Shown one piece after another: positions 16,615-24,266 of a stretch of DNA of 64,000 nt. The position numbers and the translations under genes were made by a program. Origin of the DNA: Oscillospiraceae bacterium (GTDB taxonomy: Bacteria; Bacillota; Clostridia; Oscillospirales; Oscillospiraceae); assembly GCA_009777235.1 (NCBI GenBank), contig WRMH01000002.1, positions 144,647-208,646 on the forward strand, given 5' to 3'. The notes beneath the pieces are model-generated. The model was not told the DNA's origin. It made no database searches and saw only the letters and a program-made list of their open reading frames with translations. The stretch's first letter is position 1; the number at the start of each line of letters is the position of its first letter.

Positions 16615-18240
16615 TTGGATTTTAAACCGGATATTATAAGAGACGATGAAACGCTTATCTTTAAGCTGCGCGCTTTGTATGCCGGGCATGGATATAAGCA
16701 ATTTCGGATGAGCCGCTTTGAGGAATATGAGCTTTACGCGGCAAACAGGGCTTTTTTGCCGGGAAATGATATAGTCGCTTTTACCGGCGCCGACGGAAAG
16801 CTCATGGCCTTGCGTCCTGACGTCACGCTCTCTATCGTAAAGAACATAAGAAGCGACGGCGAGCTGAAGAAGCTCTATTATAGCGAAAATGTGTACAGAA
16901 CCGTTGACAATGAACTAAAAGAGCATATGCAAGTCGGGCTTGAATGTATCGGCGCTCTCGATACCGGGCAAATCGGACAGGTGCTTATGCTTGCAAAGCA
17001 AAGCCTTGATATGATACACAATAAAACACGGCTTGACATCTCTCACATGGGCTTTTTGAGAGGTCTTATAAACAGCGAGAAATTTTCAGCCTTGCAAAAG
17101 GCGGAAATAATGCGCTCCATCGGAGAGAAGAATATCCCTCAAATAAAGCAAATTTGCGCCATCGCCGGGGTAAGCGATGCTTTTTGCGAAAATATCATCA
17201 CTTTGGTTTCTTTGAGCGGCGGCTTTTCTGATATAAAAGGCAAACTTGAAAAAATCAGCATAAACGATGAGACCGGCAATGCGCTCAGAGAGCTTTCCAT
17301 GATAGACAGCGTTTTGAAAGCGGGCGGCGCGGAGGGTGGCGGCCTCAATGTTGACTTTTCGATAATAAACGATGTGACCTATTATAATGGAATTGTTTTT
17401 CAAGGTTTCATCGAAGGCATACCCTCCGCCGTACTCTCGGGCGGACGCTATGATGAACTGCTCGAGGATTTTGGCAAAAAGCAAGGAGCAATAGGCTTTG
17501 CTGTACATTTAAACTTAGCGTTAATGCCGGCGCAAAGCAGAGCGCCTGACGATTCGGACGCAAAAGATACGGTTGGCATCGCGTTGCCCAAAGGCAGAAT
17601 CGGCGAAAAGGCATATGAGATTTTTGCGCGAGCCGGTTTTGAGTGCCCGGATATGAATACAAAGACGCGCAAACTTGTGTTCGACAGCCCCGGCAAAGCG
17701 GTACGATTCTTTTGGGTCAAACCGTCGGATGTGGCGATATATGTACAGCGCGGAGTCGCCGATATCGGTGTGGTCGGAAAAGATGTTTTGCTCGAATCCT
17801 CGCCGGATATTTTTGAGCTGATTGACCTTGGCATCGGAAAATGCCGCATGTGCGTAGCTGCCGCGAAAGAAAGCAAAAACGACGCCGTAAATGGCAGCGC
17901 AACGGCAAAAAGCGTTGCGGCGGCACAAAGCGGCGCGGATAATACATTGCGCGTGGCGACAAAGTTTCCAAATATCGCGAGGCGGCACTACAGAAGCAAA
18001 GGCCGTGACATAGATATTATTCGCTTACACGGCTCTATTGAGCTTGCGCCGCTGCTCGGCCTGTCTGATGTTATTATAGACTTGGTGGAAACCGGGAATA
18101 CTCTCGCGGAAAACAACATGGAAGTAATTGAAACAATCGAGGATATAAGCGCGCGGCTCATATCAAACAAGGTGAGTTATAAGTTTAAGCATGAAAATAT
18201 CAGCAAGATATGCGGCGCGATAAACGCGTCAATGAGTTGA
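16615..18240 (+). CDS. hisZG: HisZ-HisG fusion: ATP phosphoribosyltransferase with regulatory subunit
   Basis: First enzyme of histidine synthesis (ATP + PRPP). Residues about 1-315 are the HisRS-like regulatory subunit HisZ (motif 2-like ALRPDVTLSIVKNIR, later VLSGGRYDELLEDFG and GAIGFAVHLNLAL). A Ser/Asp-rich linker (about 316-333) leads into a short-form HisG (about 334-541) with VGIALPKGRIGEKAYEIF, RGVADIGVVGKDVL and DLVETGNTLAENN. Inside HisG a roughly 25-residue Ala/Ser/Asn-rich insert precedes LRVATKFPNIARRHY. The best start is TTG 16615 with GGAGG 7 nt upstream; an in-frame TTG at 16567 would add 16 unconserved residues. HisZ and short HisG are normally separate subunits of a hetero-octamer, so a covalent join is notable. 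Confidence 0.93.
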   Translation: MDFKPDIIRDDETLIFKLRALYAGHGYKQFRMSRFEEYELYAANRAFLPGNDIVAFTGADGKLMALRPDVTLSIVKNIRSDGELKKLYYSENVYRTVDNELKEHMQVGLECIGALDTGQIGQVLMLAKQSLDMIHNKTRLDISHMGFLRGLINSEKFSALQKAEIMRSIGEKNIPQIKQICAIAGVSDAFCENIITLVSLSGGFSDIKGKLEKISINDETGNALRELSMIDSVLKAGGAEGGGLNVDFSIINDVTYYNGIVFQGFIEGIPSAVLSGGRYDELLEDFGKKQGAIGFAVHLNLALMPAQSRAPDDSDAKDTVGIALPKGRIGEKAYEIFARAGFECPDMNTKTRKLVFDSPGKAVRFFWVKPSDVAIYVQRGVADIGVVGKDVLLESSPDIFELIDLGIGKCRMCVAAAKESKNDAVNGSATAKSVAAAQSGADNTLRVATKFPNIARRHYRSKGRDIDIIRLHGSIELAPLLGLSDVIIDLVETGNTLAENNMEVIETIEDISARLISNKVSYKFKHENISKICGAINASMS

Positions 18241-18267
18241 TTTTACAGCAAAAGGCGGATTATCACT

Positions 18268-19539
18268 ATGATCAAAATAATTAAAGCGAGCGATCTTCAA
18301 TCAGAAAATGAGGCAAAAAAAATCTCGGTCAATGCCGAAGTGACCGATACGGTTCGTGCGATTATCGCGGGCATTAGGGAACGGGGAGACGAAGCCCTGC
18401 GTGAGTACACAAAGAAATTTGACGGATGCAAGCTGAAAACCTTTGAGCTTGACCGGGCGGATATGGACGAGGCTATACGCGCCGCAGACCCGGAGTTTGT
18501 CGAGATACTCCGGCAGGCCGCCCGCAATATTGACGAATATCACCGCAATCAAATACGCGCAGGCTTTGATTTGATGCCAAAAGACGGCGTTATTTTGGGT
18601 CAAAAATTCACGCCCATTGCAAAAGCGGCGTGCTATATACCGGGCGGCACCGCGTCTTTGCCGTCTTCGGTACTTATGAATGTTATACCCGCCAAAATCG
18701 CGGGCGTCCGTGAGGTCATCATTGCGACGCCGCCGCCTGTCAGCACAAACATTCTTGCCGCCGCGAAAATTGCGGGCGCCGACAGAGTGTTTTCCATTGG
18801 CGGAGCGCAGGCAATAGCCGCGCTTGCATACGGCACCGAGACAATTCCTCGGGTTGATAAGATAACAGGACCCGGCAACGCCTACGTTACCGAAGCAAAA
18901 CGCCAGCTATATGGGGTGGTGGGTATTGATATGCTCGCAGGACCCAGCGATATTTTGATTATTGCGGATAAAACCGCTAATTCCAAACACATCGCGGCGG
19001 ATATGCTCTCTCAATGCGAACATGGGTCTGACTCTTTTGCCATACTCATTACCGACAGTATGACTTTGGCAAAGAAAGTACGCGCCGAGCTTAATACACA
19101 GCTTGCCTCATTGCCGCGCAAGAGCATAGCACAGGAAGCGATAAATAAAAACAGCACGATCATTATTTCCTCAACGATCGACGAAGCATTTGACATATCA
19201 AACAACCGTGCGCCCGAACACTTGGCGATACATCTTGATGAGCCGTTTAGCCACTTAAATAAGGTAATCAACGCGGGCTCGATATTTTTGGGTAAATATA
19301 CGCCCGAAACGGCGGGAGACTATATGGCAGGGCCAAACCACACGATCCCGACAAACGGCACGGCGCGATTTTCAAGTCCTCTTTCTGTGGACGATTTTGT
19401 CAAAAAATCATCTTATATCCACTACTGCCAGGAGGCTTTGGAAAATAGCGGCAAGGCTATCATGCGGTATGCAAGAGAAGAGGGTTTGGAGGCTCACGCC
19501 CGGGCGGTGCAGATACGGCTCGATGATTACAAGGATTAA
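18268..19539 (+). CDS. hisD: Histidinol dehydrogenase
   Basis: Catalyses the last two oxidations from histidinol to histidine using NAD and zinc. The 423-residue protein matches the family length and shows AKAACYIPGGTASLPSSVLM, DKITGPGNAYVTEAKRQLYG, GPSDILIIAD and QCEHGSDSFAIL, which carries the zinc and active-site Gln/His region, and near the end NHTIPTNGTARFSSPLSVD. It starts 27 nt after hisZG and is clearly in the same operon. Confidence 0.96.
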   Translation: MIKIIKASDLQSENEAKKISVNAEVTDTVRAIIAGIRERGDEALREYTKKFDGCKLKTFELDRADMDEAIRAADPEFVEILRQAARNIDEYHRNQIRAGFDLMPKDGVILGQKFTPIAKAACYIPGGTASLPSSVLMNVIPAKIAGVREVIIATPPPVSTNILAAAKIAGADRVFSIGGAQAIAALAYGTETIPRVDKITGPGNAYVTEAKRQLYGVVGIDMLAGPSDILIIADKTANSKHIAADMLSQCEHGSDSFAILITDSMTLAKKVRAELNTQLASLPRKSIAQEAINKNSTIIISSTIDEAFDISNNRAPEHLAIHLDEPFSHLNKVINAGSIFLGKYTPETAGDYMAGPNHTIPTNGTARFSSPLSVDDFVKKSSYIHYCQEALENSGKAIMRYAREEGLEAHARAVQIRLDDYKD

Positions 19540-19557
19540 CAGGCATTTGGAGAAACT

Positions 19558-20640
19558 ATGAGCAGATTTTTTTCTGATAAATTTAAGACGCTAAAGCCGT
19601 ATATCCCCGGCGAGCAGCCTAAAAGTGACGCCCTGTCGCCTCTGGGATTGCCGTATATCAAGCTCAACACAAATGAATCTCCGTATCCTCCGCCGCCGGG
19701 AGTCATTTCTGCCGTGAGCAAAAAAGAGCTTGAGCTGCAAAGGCTCTACCCAAATCCCGAAGGCGCGCTGCTTGTAAGCAAACTTGCAAAGCATTATGGC
19801 GTCCTGCCCGAAAACATCATGATCGGCAACGGCTCTGACGAGCTTTTAGCGTTTTCTTTTCTTGCGTTTTTCACGGGCAGCCGGGGCGGAGTGCTGTTTC
19901 CCGACATCACCTATGGGTTTTACCCTGTCTACGCAGAGCTTTTTGATGTGCCGTATACCGCTTTGCCTCTCGGAGACGATTTTACCGTAAACATAAATGA
20001 TTACATAGGCTCGGGCAAGAATATTGTTTTGGCAAATCCAAACGCGCCTACGGGGATAGCTCTTTGCGCGAGTGACATCGAAAAGATCGCGAAAAGCAAC
20101 CAAAATCAAATTGTACTCATAGACGAGGCATATGTTGACTTTGGCGCCGAGTCCGCTGTTTCGCTCATAAGCAAATACGACAACTTATTGGTTATCCATA
20201 CATACTCCAAAGCCCGCTCCATGGCGGGAGCGAGGCTGGCTTATGCAATCGCCTCCGCGCCGATCATCTCTGATCTGATGAAAATAAAGTATTCTATAAA
20301 CTCGTATAACGTAAACAGGCTCGCGCAAACAATGGGAGCCGCCGCGCTTGATGAGGATTTGTACTACAAAGAAAAGCAAACGCAGATAATTAAAACACGC
20401 AAATACACAATGTCGGAGCTTGAAAAATTTGGTTTCATAATGACCGATTCAAAGGCCAATTTCATTTTTGCCAAGCACCCGTCGCTTTCCGGCGATGAGC
20501 TTTATATAAAGCTAAAAGCGCGGGGAATCCTCATAAGGCATTGGAATAAACCCCGCATAGCGGATTATGTCAGAATTACGATTGGCACAAAAGAGCAAAT
20601 GGATGCTCTGATTTCTGAAATAAGGGAAATTTTACGATAG
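19558..20640 (+). CDS. hisC: Histidinol-phosphate aminotransferase
   Basis: PLP enzyme converting imidazole-acetol phosphate to histidinol phosphate. The 360-residue fold-type I transferase shows LNTNESPYPPPP near the N-terminus, GNGSDELLAF, NPNAPTGIAL, VLIDEAYVDFG and the PLP-lysine segment HTYSKARSMAGARLAYA. It lies 18 nt after hisD with GGAGA close to the ATG. Length and motifs are normal. Confidence 0.95.
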   Translation: MSRFFSDKFKTLKPYIPGEQPKSDALSPLGLPYIKLNTNESPYPPPPGVISAVSKKELELQRLYPNPEGALLVSKLAKHYGVLPENIMIGNGSDELLAFSFLAFFTGSRGGVLFPDITYGFYPVYAELFDVPYTALPLGDDFTVNINDYIGSGKNIVLANPNAPTGIALCASDIEKIAKSNQNQIVLIDEAYVDFGAESAVSLISKYDNLLVIHTYSKARSMAGARLAYAIASAPIISDLMKIKYSINSYNVNRLAQTMGAAALDEDLYYKEKQTQIIKTRKYTMSELEKFGFIMTDSKANFIFAKHPSLSGDELYIKLKARGILIRHWNKPRIADYVRITIGTKEQMDALISEIREILR

Positions 20641-20659
20641 GGTTTTGGGAGGTCGCCTA

Positions 20660-21250
20660 ATGAGAAATAGTGATGTATTACGTAAAACGAAAGAAACTGA
20701 TATTAAACTTGCGCTTAGTCTCGACGGCTCGGGCAAAAGCAACGTAAGCACCGGCATTGGTTTTCTCGACCATATGCTTGAGCTTTTTGCCGCTCACGGC
20801 AGATTTGACCTTGATATAGACTGCACGGGAGATATGTATGTTGACGGGCATCACTCTGTCGAGGATATAGGCATCTGTCTGGGTACGGCTTTTTCACAGG
20901 CTCTCGGCGACGCGGGCGGCATATGCAGATTTAGCGATGTGACCGTGCCAATGGACGAAGCTCTTGTCTTGTGCGCCGTTGATGTGTGCGGCAGAGGTCA
21001 TCTTGGCTTTGATGTTGCGCTGCCGGAATATGTTGTCGGGGATTTGGAATCGGAGCTTTTTGAGGAGTTTCTTTTGGCTTTTGTCCGAAAGGCGGGGGTA
21101 AATGTACATATACGCCTCCTTTGCGGTAAAAATGCCCACCACATATTGGAAGCCTGCTTTAAGGCGCTCGCACGCGCTCTCAGGGCTGCCGTGAAAATAG
21201 ACAGCGAGCTGGGCGGTGAAATTCCGTCCACAAAAGGCGTTTTGATTTAG
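20660..21250 (+). CDS. hisB: Imidazoleglycerol-phosphate dehydratase
   Basis: Dehydrates imidazole glycerol phosphate. The 196-residue monofunctional form lacks the phosphatase half found in enterobacterial HisB. It has the manganese-binding motifs GIGFLDHMLELFAAHGRFDL, DGHHSVEDIGI and the mirror motif NAHHILEACFKALARAL. ATG 20660 is chosen because GGGAGG lies 7 nt upstream; an ATG 15 nt earlier overlaps that ribosome site. It follows hisC by 19 nt. Confidence 0.95.
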   Translation: MRNSDVLRKTKETDIKLALSLDGSGKSNVSTGIGFLDHMLELFAAHGRFDLDIDCTGDMYVDGHHSVEDIGICLGTAFSQALGDAGGICRFSDVTVPMDEALVLCAVDVCGRGHLGFDVALPEYVVGDLESELFEEFLLAFVRKAGVNVHIRLLCGKNAHHILEACFKALARALRAAVKIDSELGGEIPSTKGVLI

Positions 21251-21273
21251 GAAGGCTTTGAGAGGTTGCCTAT

Positions 21274-21987
21274 ATGATACTATATCCGGCAATTGACATA
21301 TATGAGGGAAAGGCTGTCCGGCTGCTGCGCGGCGACTACGCGCAAATGACAGTTTACAGCGGCGACCCCATATCTGTTGCGCAAGGTTTCAAAAATCAGG
21401 GCGCAACAGCGCTGCATATTGTTGACCTTGAGGCCGCCCGCTTGGGAGAGCCCGCAAACTTTGATTTGATAGCAAATATCGCCGCCCGGACAAAGATGTT
21501 TGTCCAAGTCGGCGGCGGTATTCGTACTCTTGATTCAGTGGAAATGTATTTGGATGCGGGCGTCTCGCGTGTGATAATCGGCACGGCGGCAATATCAAAA
21601 CCCGGCTTTTTGCGCGAGATAGCGGCAAAATACAAAAAAGCGATAGCAGTCTCCGCGGATATAAAAGACGGGCGCATTGCGATAAAGGGCTGGACAGAGG
21701 TTTCCGATCAAGACACGCTTGATTTTTGCAAAACCGCCTTAGATATAGGCATAAAGACCGTCATTTGCACGGATATATCAAAAGACGGTATGCAAGGCGG
21801 TTCAAATATAGAGCTGTATAAAGCGCTCCGCCGTGAGCTATCCGTAGATATTATCGCTTCGGGCGGGGTGTCGTCTGTCTCGGAAATCAAAACCCTCACG
21901 GAGCTTGGAATAAACGGCGCCATTTTAGGCAAGGCGCTCTACGAGGGCATATTAAGCATTGAAGATGCGCTATGCGCTGCGCGATAG
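21274..21987 (+). CDS. hisA: Phosphoribosylformimino-5-aminoimidazole carboxamide ribotide isomerase
   Basis: A 237-residue TIM barrel catalysing the Amadori isomerisation of ProFAR to PRFAR. Seen are YPAIDIYEGKAVRLLRGDY, VGGGIRTLDSVE, the catalytic Asp near TDISKDGMQGG, and IIASGGVSS with the phosphate-binding GAILGKALYEG. It is the last gene of the histidine cluster here; hisH, hisF and hisI/E, which usually follow, are absent and a recombinase gene on the opposite strand begins within 125 nt. Confidence 0.95.
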   Translation: MILYPAIDIYEGKAVRLLRGDYAQMTVYSGDPISVAQGFKNQGATALHIVDLEAARLGEPANFDLIANIAARTKMFVQVGGGIRTLDSVEMYLDAGVSRVIIGTAAISKPGFLREIAAKYKKAIAVSADIKDGRIAIKGWTEVSDQDTLDFCKTALDIGIKTVICTDISKDGMQGGSNIELYKALRRELSVDIIASGGVSSVSEIKTLTELGINGAILGKALYEGILSIEDALCAAR

Positions 21988-22068
21988 CTCATATTTTTGT
22001 CTCAAAATAACATCCTGCACCAGGACACCTGATTTTTGCCATTTCCTTATACTCTCCTTTTCTACTCT

Positions 22069-22086
22069 CAAAAGGTGTACCTTTTG
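22069..22086 (+). terminator. Possible terminator between hisA and the recombinase gene
   Basis: CAAAAGG-TGTA-CCTTTTG forms a 7-bp stem with a 4-nt loop, followed within 15 nt by a run of seven T on the plus strand. It could end the histidine transcript; the gap between stem and T-run weakens the call. Confidence 0.4.
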
Positions 22087-22110
22087 GGCCTTTCCTTTTT
22101 TTGCGTCTGA

Positions 22111-22713
22111 CTATGTTTTTCTTATATTTTGCTCCCGCAAATGCCTATATAGCGTGCTTTTTTTAAGCCCGGTCACTGTGCCCATCTGCGAAATTGTGAT
22201 TTTCCCCCGCTTCCATTGAGTTACCCATTTGAAAAAATCGTCAGGCAGTCTTTTTGCGGGACGCCCCATATGCACGCCTCTTGCCTTTGCCGCCGCGATT
22301 CCCTCCGCTTGGCGTTTCTTTATGTGGTCGCGCTCCGTATGCGACACAAAGCTAAGGATTTGCAACGTCAAATCCGCAATGAATGTTCCCATCAAATCCT
22401 TATATAACCGCGTGTCAAGCAGCGGCATATCAAGCACCACAACATCAATGCCTTTGTCCTTCGTTATAATCCGCCACTGCTTTTGAATTTCATCATAGTT
22501 GCGGCCTAAGCGATCTATGCTGGAAACATATAGCGTGTCACCGCTCCTTAGTCTGCCGATTATTTTCCTGTACTCCGGTCGGTCAAAATCTTTTCCCGAT
22601 TGCTTGTCTACATATATCCGTTTGTCAGGGATTCCCAAATTTCGCATTTCCCTCATCTGACGGTCTTGGTTTTGGCTCACATCAGACACTCTCACATAGC
22701 CGTATTTTTTCAT
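22111..22713 (-). CDS. Small serine recombinase (resolvase/invertase family)
   Basis: A 200-residue site-specific DNA recombinase. The catalytic domain starts MKKYGYVRVSDVSQNQDRQ with the nucleophile Ser10, and has DTLYVSSIDRLGRNYDEI (the conserved Arg pair) and the long E-helix region. It is followed by EGIAAAKARGVHMGRPAKR and a C-terminal helix-turn-helix (about 160-195, ITISQMGTVTGLKKSTLYRHLRE). Size fits resolvases and invertases, not large integrases. It stands alone, convergent with the histidine operon, without a transposase; it may be a mobile-element remnant or an invertase with a distant target. No paired crossover sites were recognised nearby. Confidence 0.9.
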   Translation of the reverse strand: MKKYGYVRVSDVSQNQDRQMREMRNLGIPDKRIYVDKQSGKDFDRPEYRKIIGRLRSGDTLYVSSIDRLGRNYDEIQKQWRIITKDKGIDVVVLDMPLLDTRLYKDLMGTFIADLTLQILSFVSHTERDHIKKRQAEGIAAAKARGVHMGRPAKRLPDDFFKWVTQWKRGKITISQMGTVTGLKKSTLYRHLREQNIRKT

Positions 22714-22943
22714 GTTTATACAATCCTTTCGCTTCGTATCCCATAGTTTAACAAGAGACGTTTTTCTGCTGTCAAAACGCCCCCGTTTATTTTAGCGAAG
22801 GATGGTTTGTTCACAAACATATTTATTTACAAGGGGTAAATAGTTTTTAGTAATTTACAGTGCTTTTTGCATGATTCCCAAAATACTAAAACAAAATGCC
22901 CCAAATCACTAAAACGAGACTTGAAGATGTTTCGTCAAACTAT
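22714..22943. other. Intergenic region upstream of the recombinase gene
   Basis: This AT-rich stretch holds the ribosome site and presumably the promoter of the recombinase. An imperfect dyad around TTGTTCACAAACA (about 22808-22820) is visible, but nothing diagnostic of an attachment site. No convincing gene is present. Confidence 0.4.
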
Positions 22944-23045
22944 TCGGCAAAAAAACTTTATCGCGTTATCTACCAGATTGTGCGCGACCTGCGTTGTCGA
23001 ATCCTTATCTCCGTGCGTCGTAATAGCTTCTTCGGGAAGCTGCGC
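22944..23045 (-). pseudogene. Relic copy of a histidine kinase ATP-binding segment
   Basis: Nearly the whole stretch is a copy of 24535-24635 inside the kinase gene beyond pfk: about 9 substitutions and one extra A over 102 bases, in the same orientation. Read on the minus strand it encodes the N-box region of the HATPase domain (NLVDNAIKF in place of NLIDNAIKF) before the extra base breaks the frame. It is untranslatable as a protein by itself. Because it is conserved at DNA level and not only protein level, a fairly recent duplication is likely. It ends 32 nt before the pfk stop codon. Confidence 0.8.
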
Positions 23046-23077
23046 GATAGCTCTTATGATTTTTTTATTGCGATACT

Positions 23078-24139
23078 TTACTCGCCCAATGATATGCCGA
23101 GCAGCCGAGCTTGCTTTAAAACCTCATTTTCGACCGGAATCGTCTTTAGCTTTCCGGCAACCTCGCTGAGCGCGACAGCCCCTATGGAAGAACCTTGCAA
23201 GGCTACCATGTAGCCGAATTTTCTTTTAAGTACAAGCTCTCCGGCCATAGCTCCAAGCCGCGAACAGAACACGCGGTCTGTCGGGGTTGGGTCGCCGCCT
23301 CGCTGAAAATGGCCGGGTATGACGAGCCTGACATCTTGCTGATCAAGCCTGTTTTCAAGGGCTCGGACGAGCTCCTGACCGGGTGAAATGTCACCGGCTT
23401 TCCGTTCTTTTTTTGGTTTTTCCGCCATATCGCGTGTCATCGCGCCCTCCGCAATGGCGATGATGGAAAAGTTTTTGCCGGAGCGGTTTCGCTTGTGGAT
23501 AACCTCAAGCACGGAATCTACCGTGTAGGGAATCTCGGGGAGCAGTATCACGTCGGCGCCTCCCGCAATGCCCGCATAGAGCGCAACCCATCCGGCTTTG
23601 CGTCCCATCAGCTCGCAAACGAAAACGCGCCCGTGCGCAGCCGCTGTCGAATGAAGAGTGTCTAATACGTCCGTCGCCTTTGCAACGGCGCTGTCAAATC
23701 CAAAAGAATAATCGGTGCAGTAGATATCGTTATCAATGGTTTTTGGCAGCGTAACTATATTTATGCCGCATTGACTGAGCGCGTACGCGGTTTTGTGAGT
23801 ACCGTTGCCCCCGAGGATAACAAGCGCGTCAAAACATTCATTGTGATAGTTGCGTACCATTGTGGTAAGCCTGTCCTCATTGCTCGCGGCGTCAAAGTCG
23901 CGAATTGTTTTGAACGGCTGGCGGGACGTGCCAAGTATAGTGCCGCCCTCGCGCAAAATGCCGGAAAATTCGTGCTGCTCCATTTTTCGCCATCTTGAAT
24001 TTATGAGCCCGCGATAGCCGTCTTCAATGCCGAATATTTCCACGTAAGGCACAGCGCCGAAGAGTGTTTTCGCGACGCCTCTTAGCGCGGCGTTTAGCCC
24101 CTGGCAATCTCCTCCGCTGGTTAAAAATCCAATTTTCAT
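23078..24139 (-). CDS. pfkA: 6-phosphofructokinase
   Basis: Phosphorylates fructose 6-phosphate in glycolysis. The 353-residue protein starts MKIGFLTSGGDCQGLNA at ATG 24139, with AAAGG upstream; longer readings add unrelated residues. It has LGGNGTHKTA where most enzymes have GGDGS, LPKTIDNDI, MGRKAGW and ENRLDQQDVR. Gly after the Asn fits ATP use, while the Lys of PKTIDND is usual in pyrophosphate-dependent enzymes, so the phosphoryl donor cannot be settled by eye. It has its own promoter and is monocistronic, and it lies between 100-bp direct repeats. Confidence 0.92.
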   Translation of the reverse strand: MKIGFLTSGGDCQGLNAALRGVAKTLFGAVPYVEIFGIEDGYRGLINSRWRKMEQHEFSGILREGGTILGTSRQPFKTIRDFDAASNEDRLTTMVRNYHNECFDALVILGGNGTHKTAYALSQCGINIVTLPKTIDNDIYCTDYSFGFDSAVAKATDVLDTLHSTAAAHGRVFVCELMGRKAGWVALYAGIAGGADVILLPEIPYTVDSVLEVIHKRNRSGKNFSIIAIAEGAMTRDMAEKPKKERKAGDISPGQELVRALENRLDQQDVRLVIPGHFQRGGDPTPTDRVFCSRLGAMAGELVLKRKFGYMVALQGSSIGAVALSEVAGKLKTIPVENEVLKQARLLGISLGE

Positions 24140-24197
24140 ATCGTTACCGCACCTTTCAATCTTTTGATAGTTCTTCCCGCCTTTTGGAGCTAAACCT

Positions 24198-24226
24198 ATT
24201 GTATGCGAGTGATTAAAAAAACGCAA
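24198..24226 (-). promoter_or_regulatory. Sigma-A promoter of pfkA
   Basis: On the minus strand TTGCGT (24226-24221), 17 nt, then TACAAT (24203-24198), about 58 nt before the pfkA start. Confidence 0.65.
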
Positions 24227-24266
24227 GAAGAAAAAGATTTAATTGCTTTAAGGTATAACCCCGCCC

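Noticed and set aside
22714..22943. Recombinase crossover (res/dif-like) site
   Set aside because: Only a weak dyad is visible; no paired 12-bp half-sites with a central dinucleotide or duplicate copy could be found.
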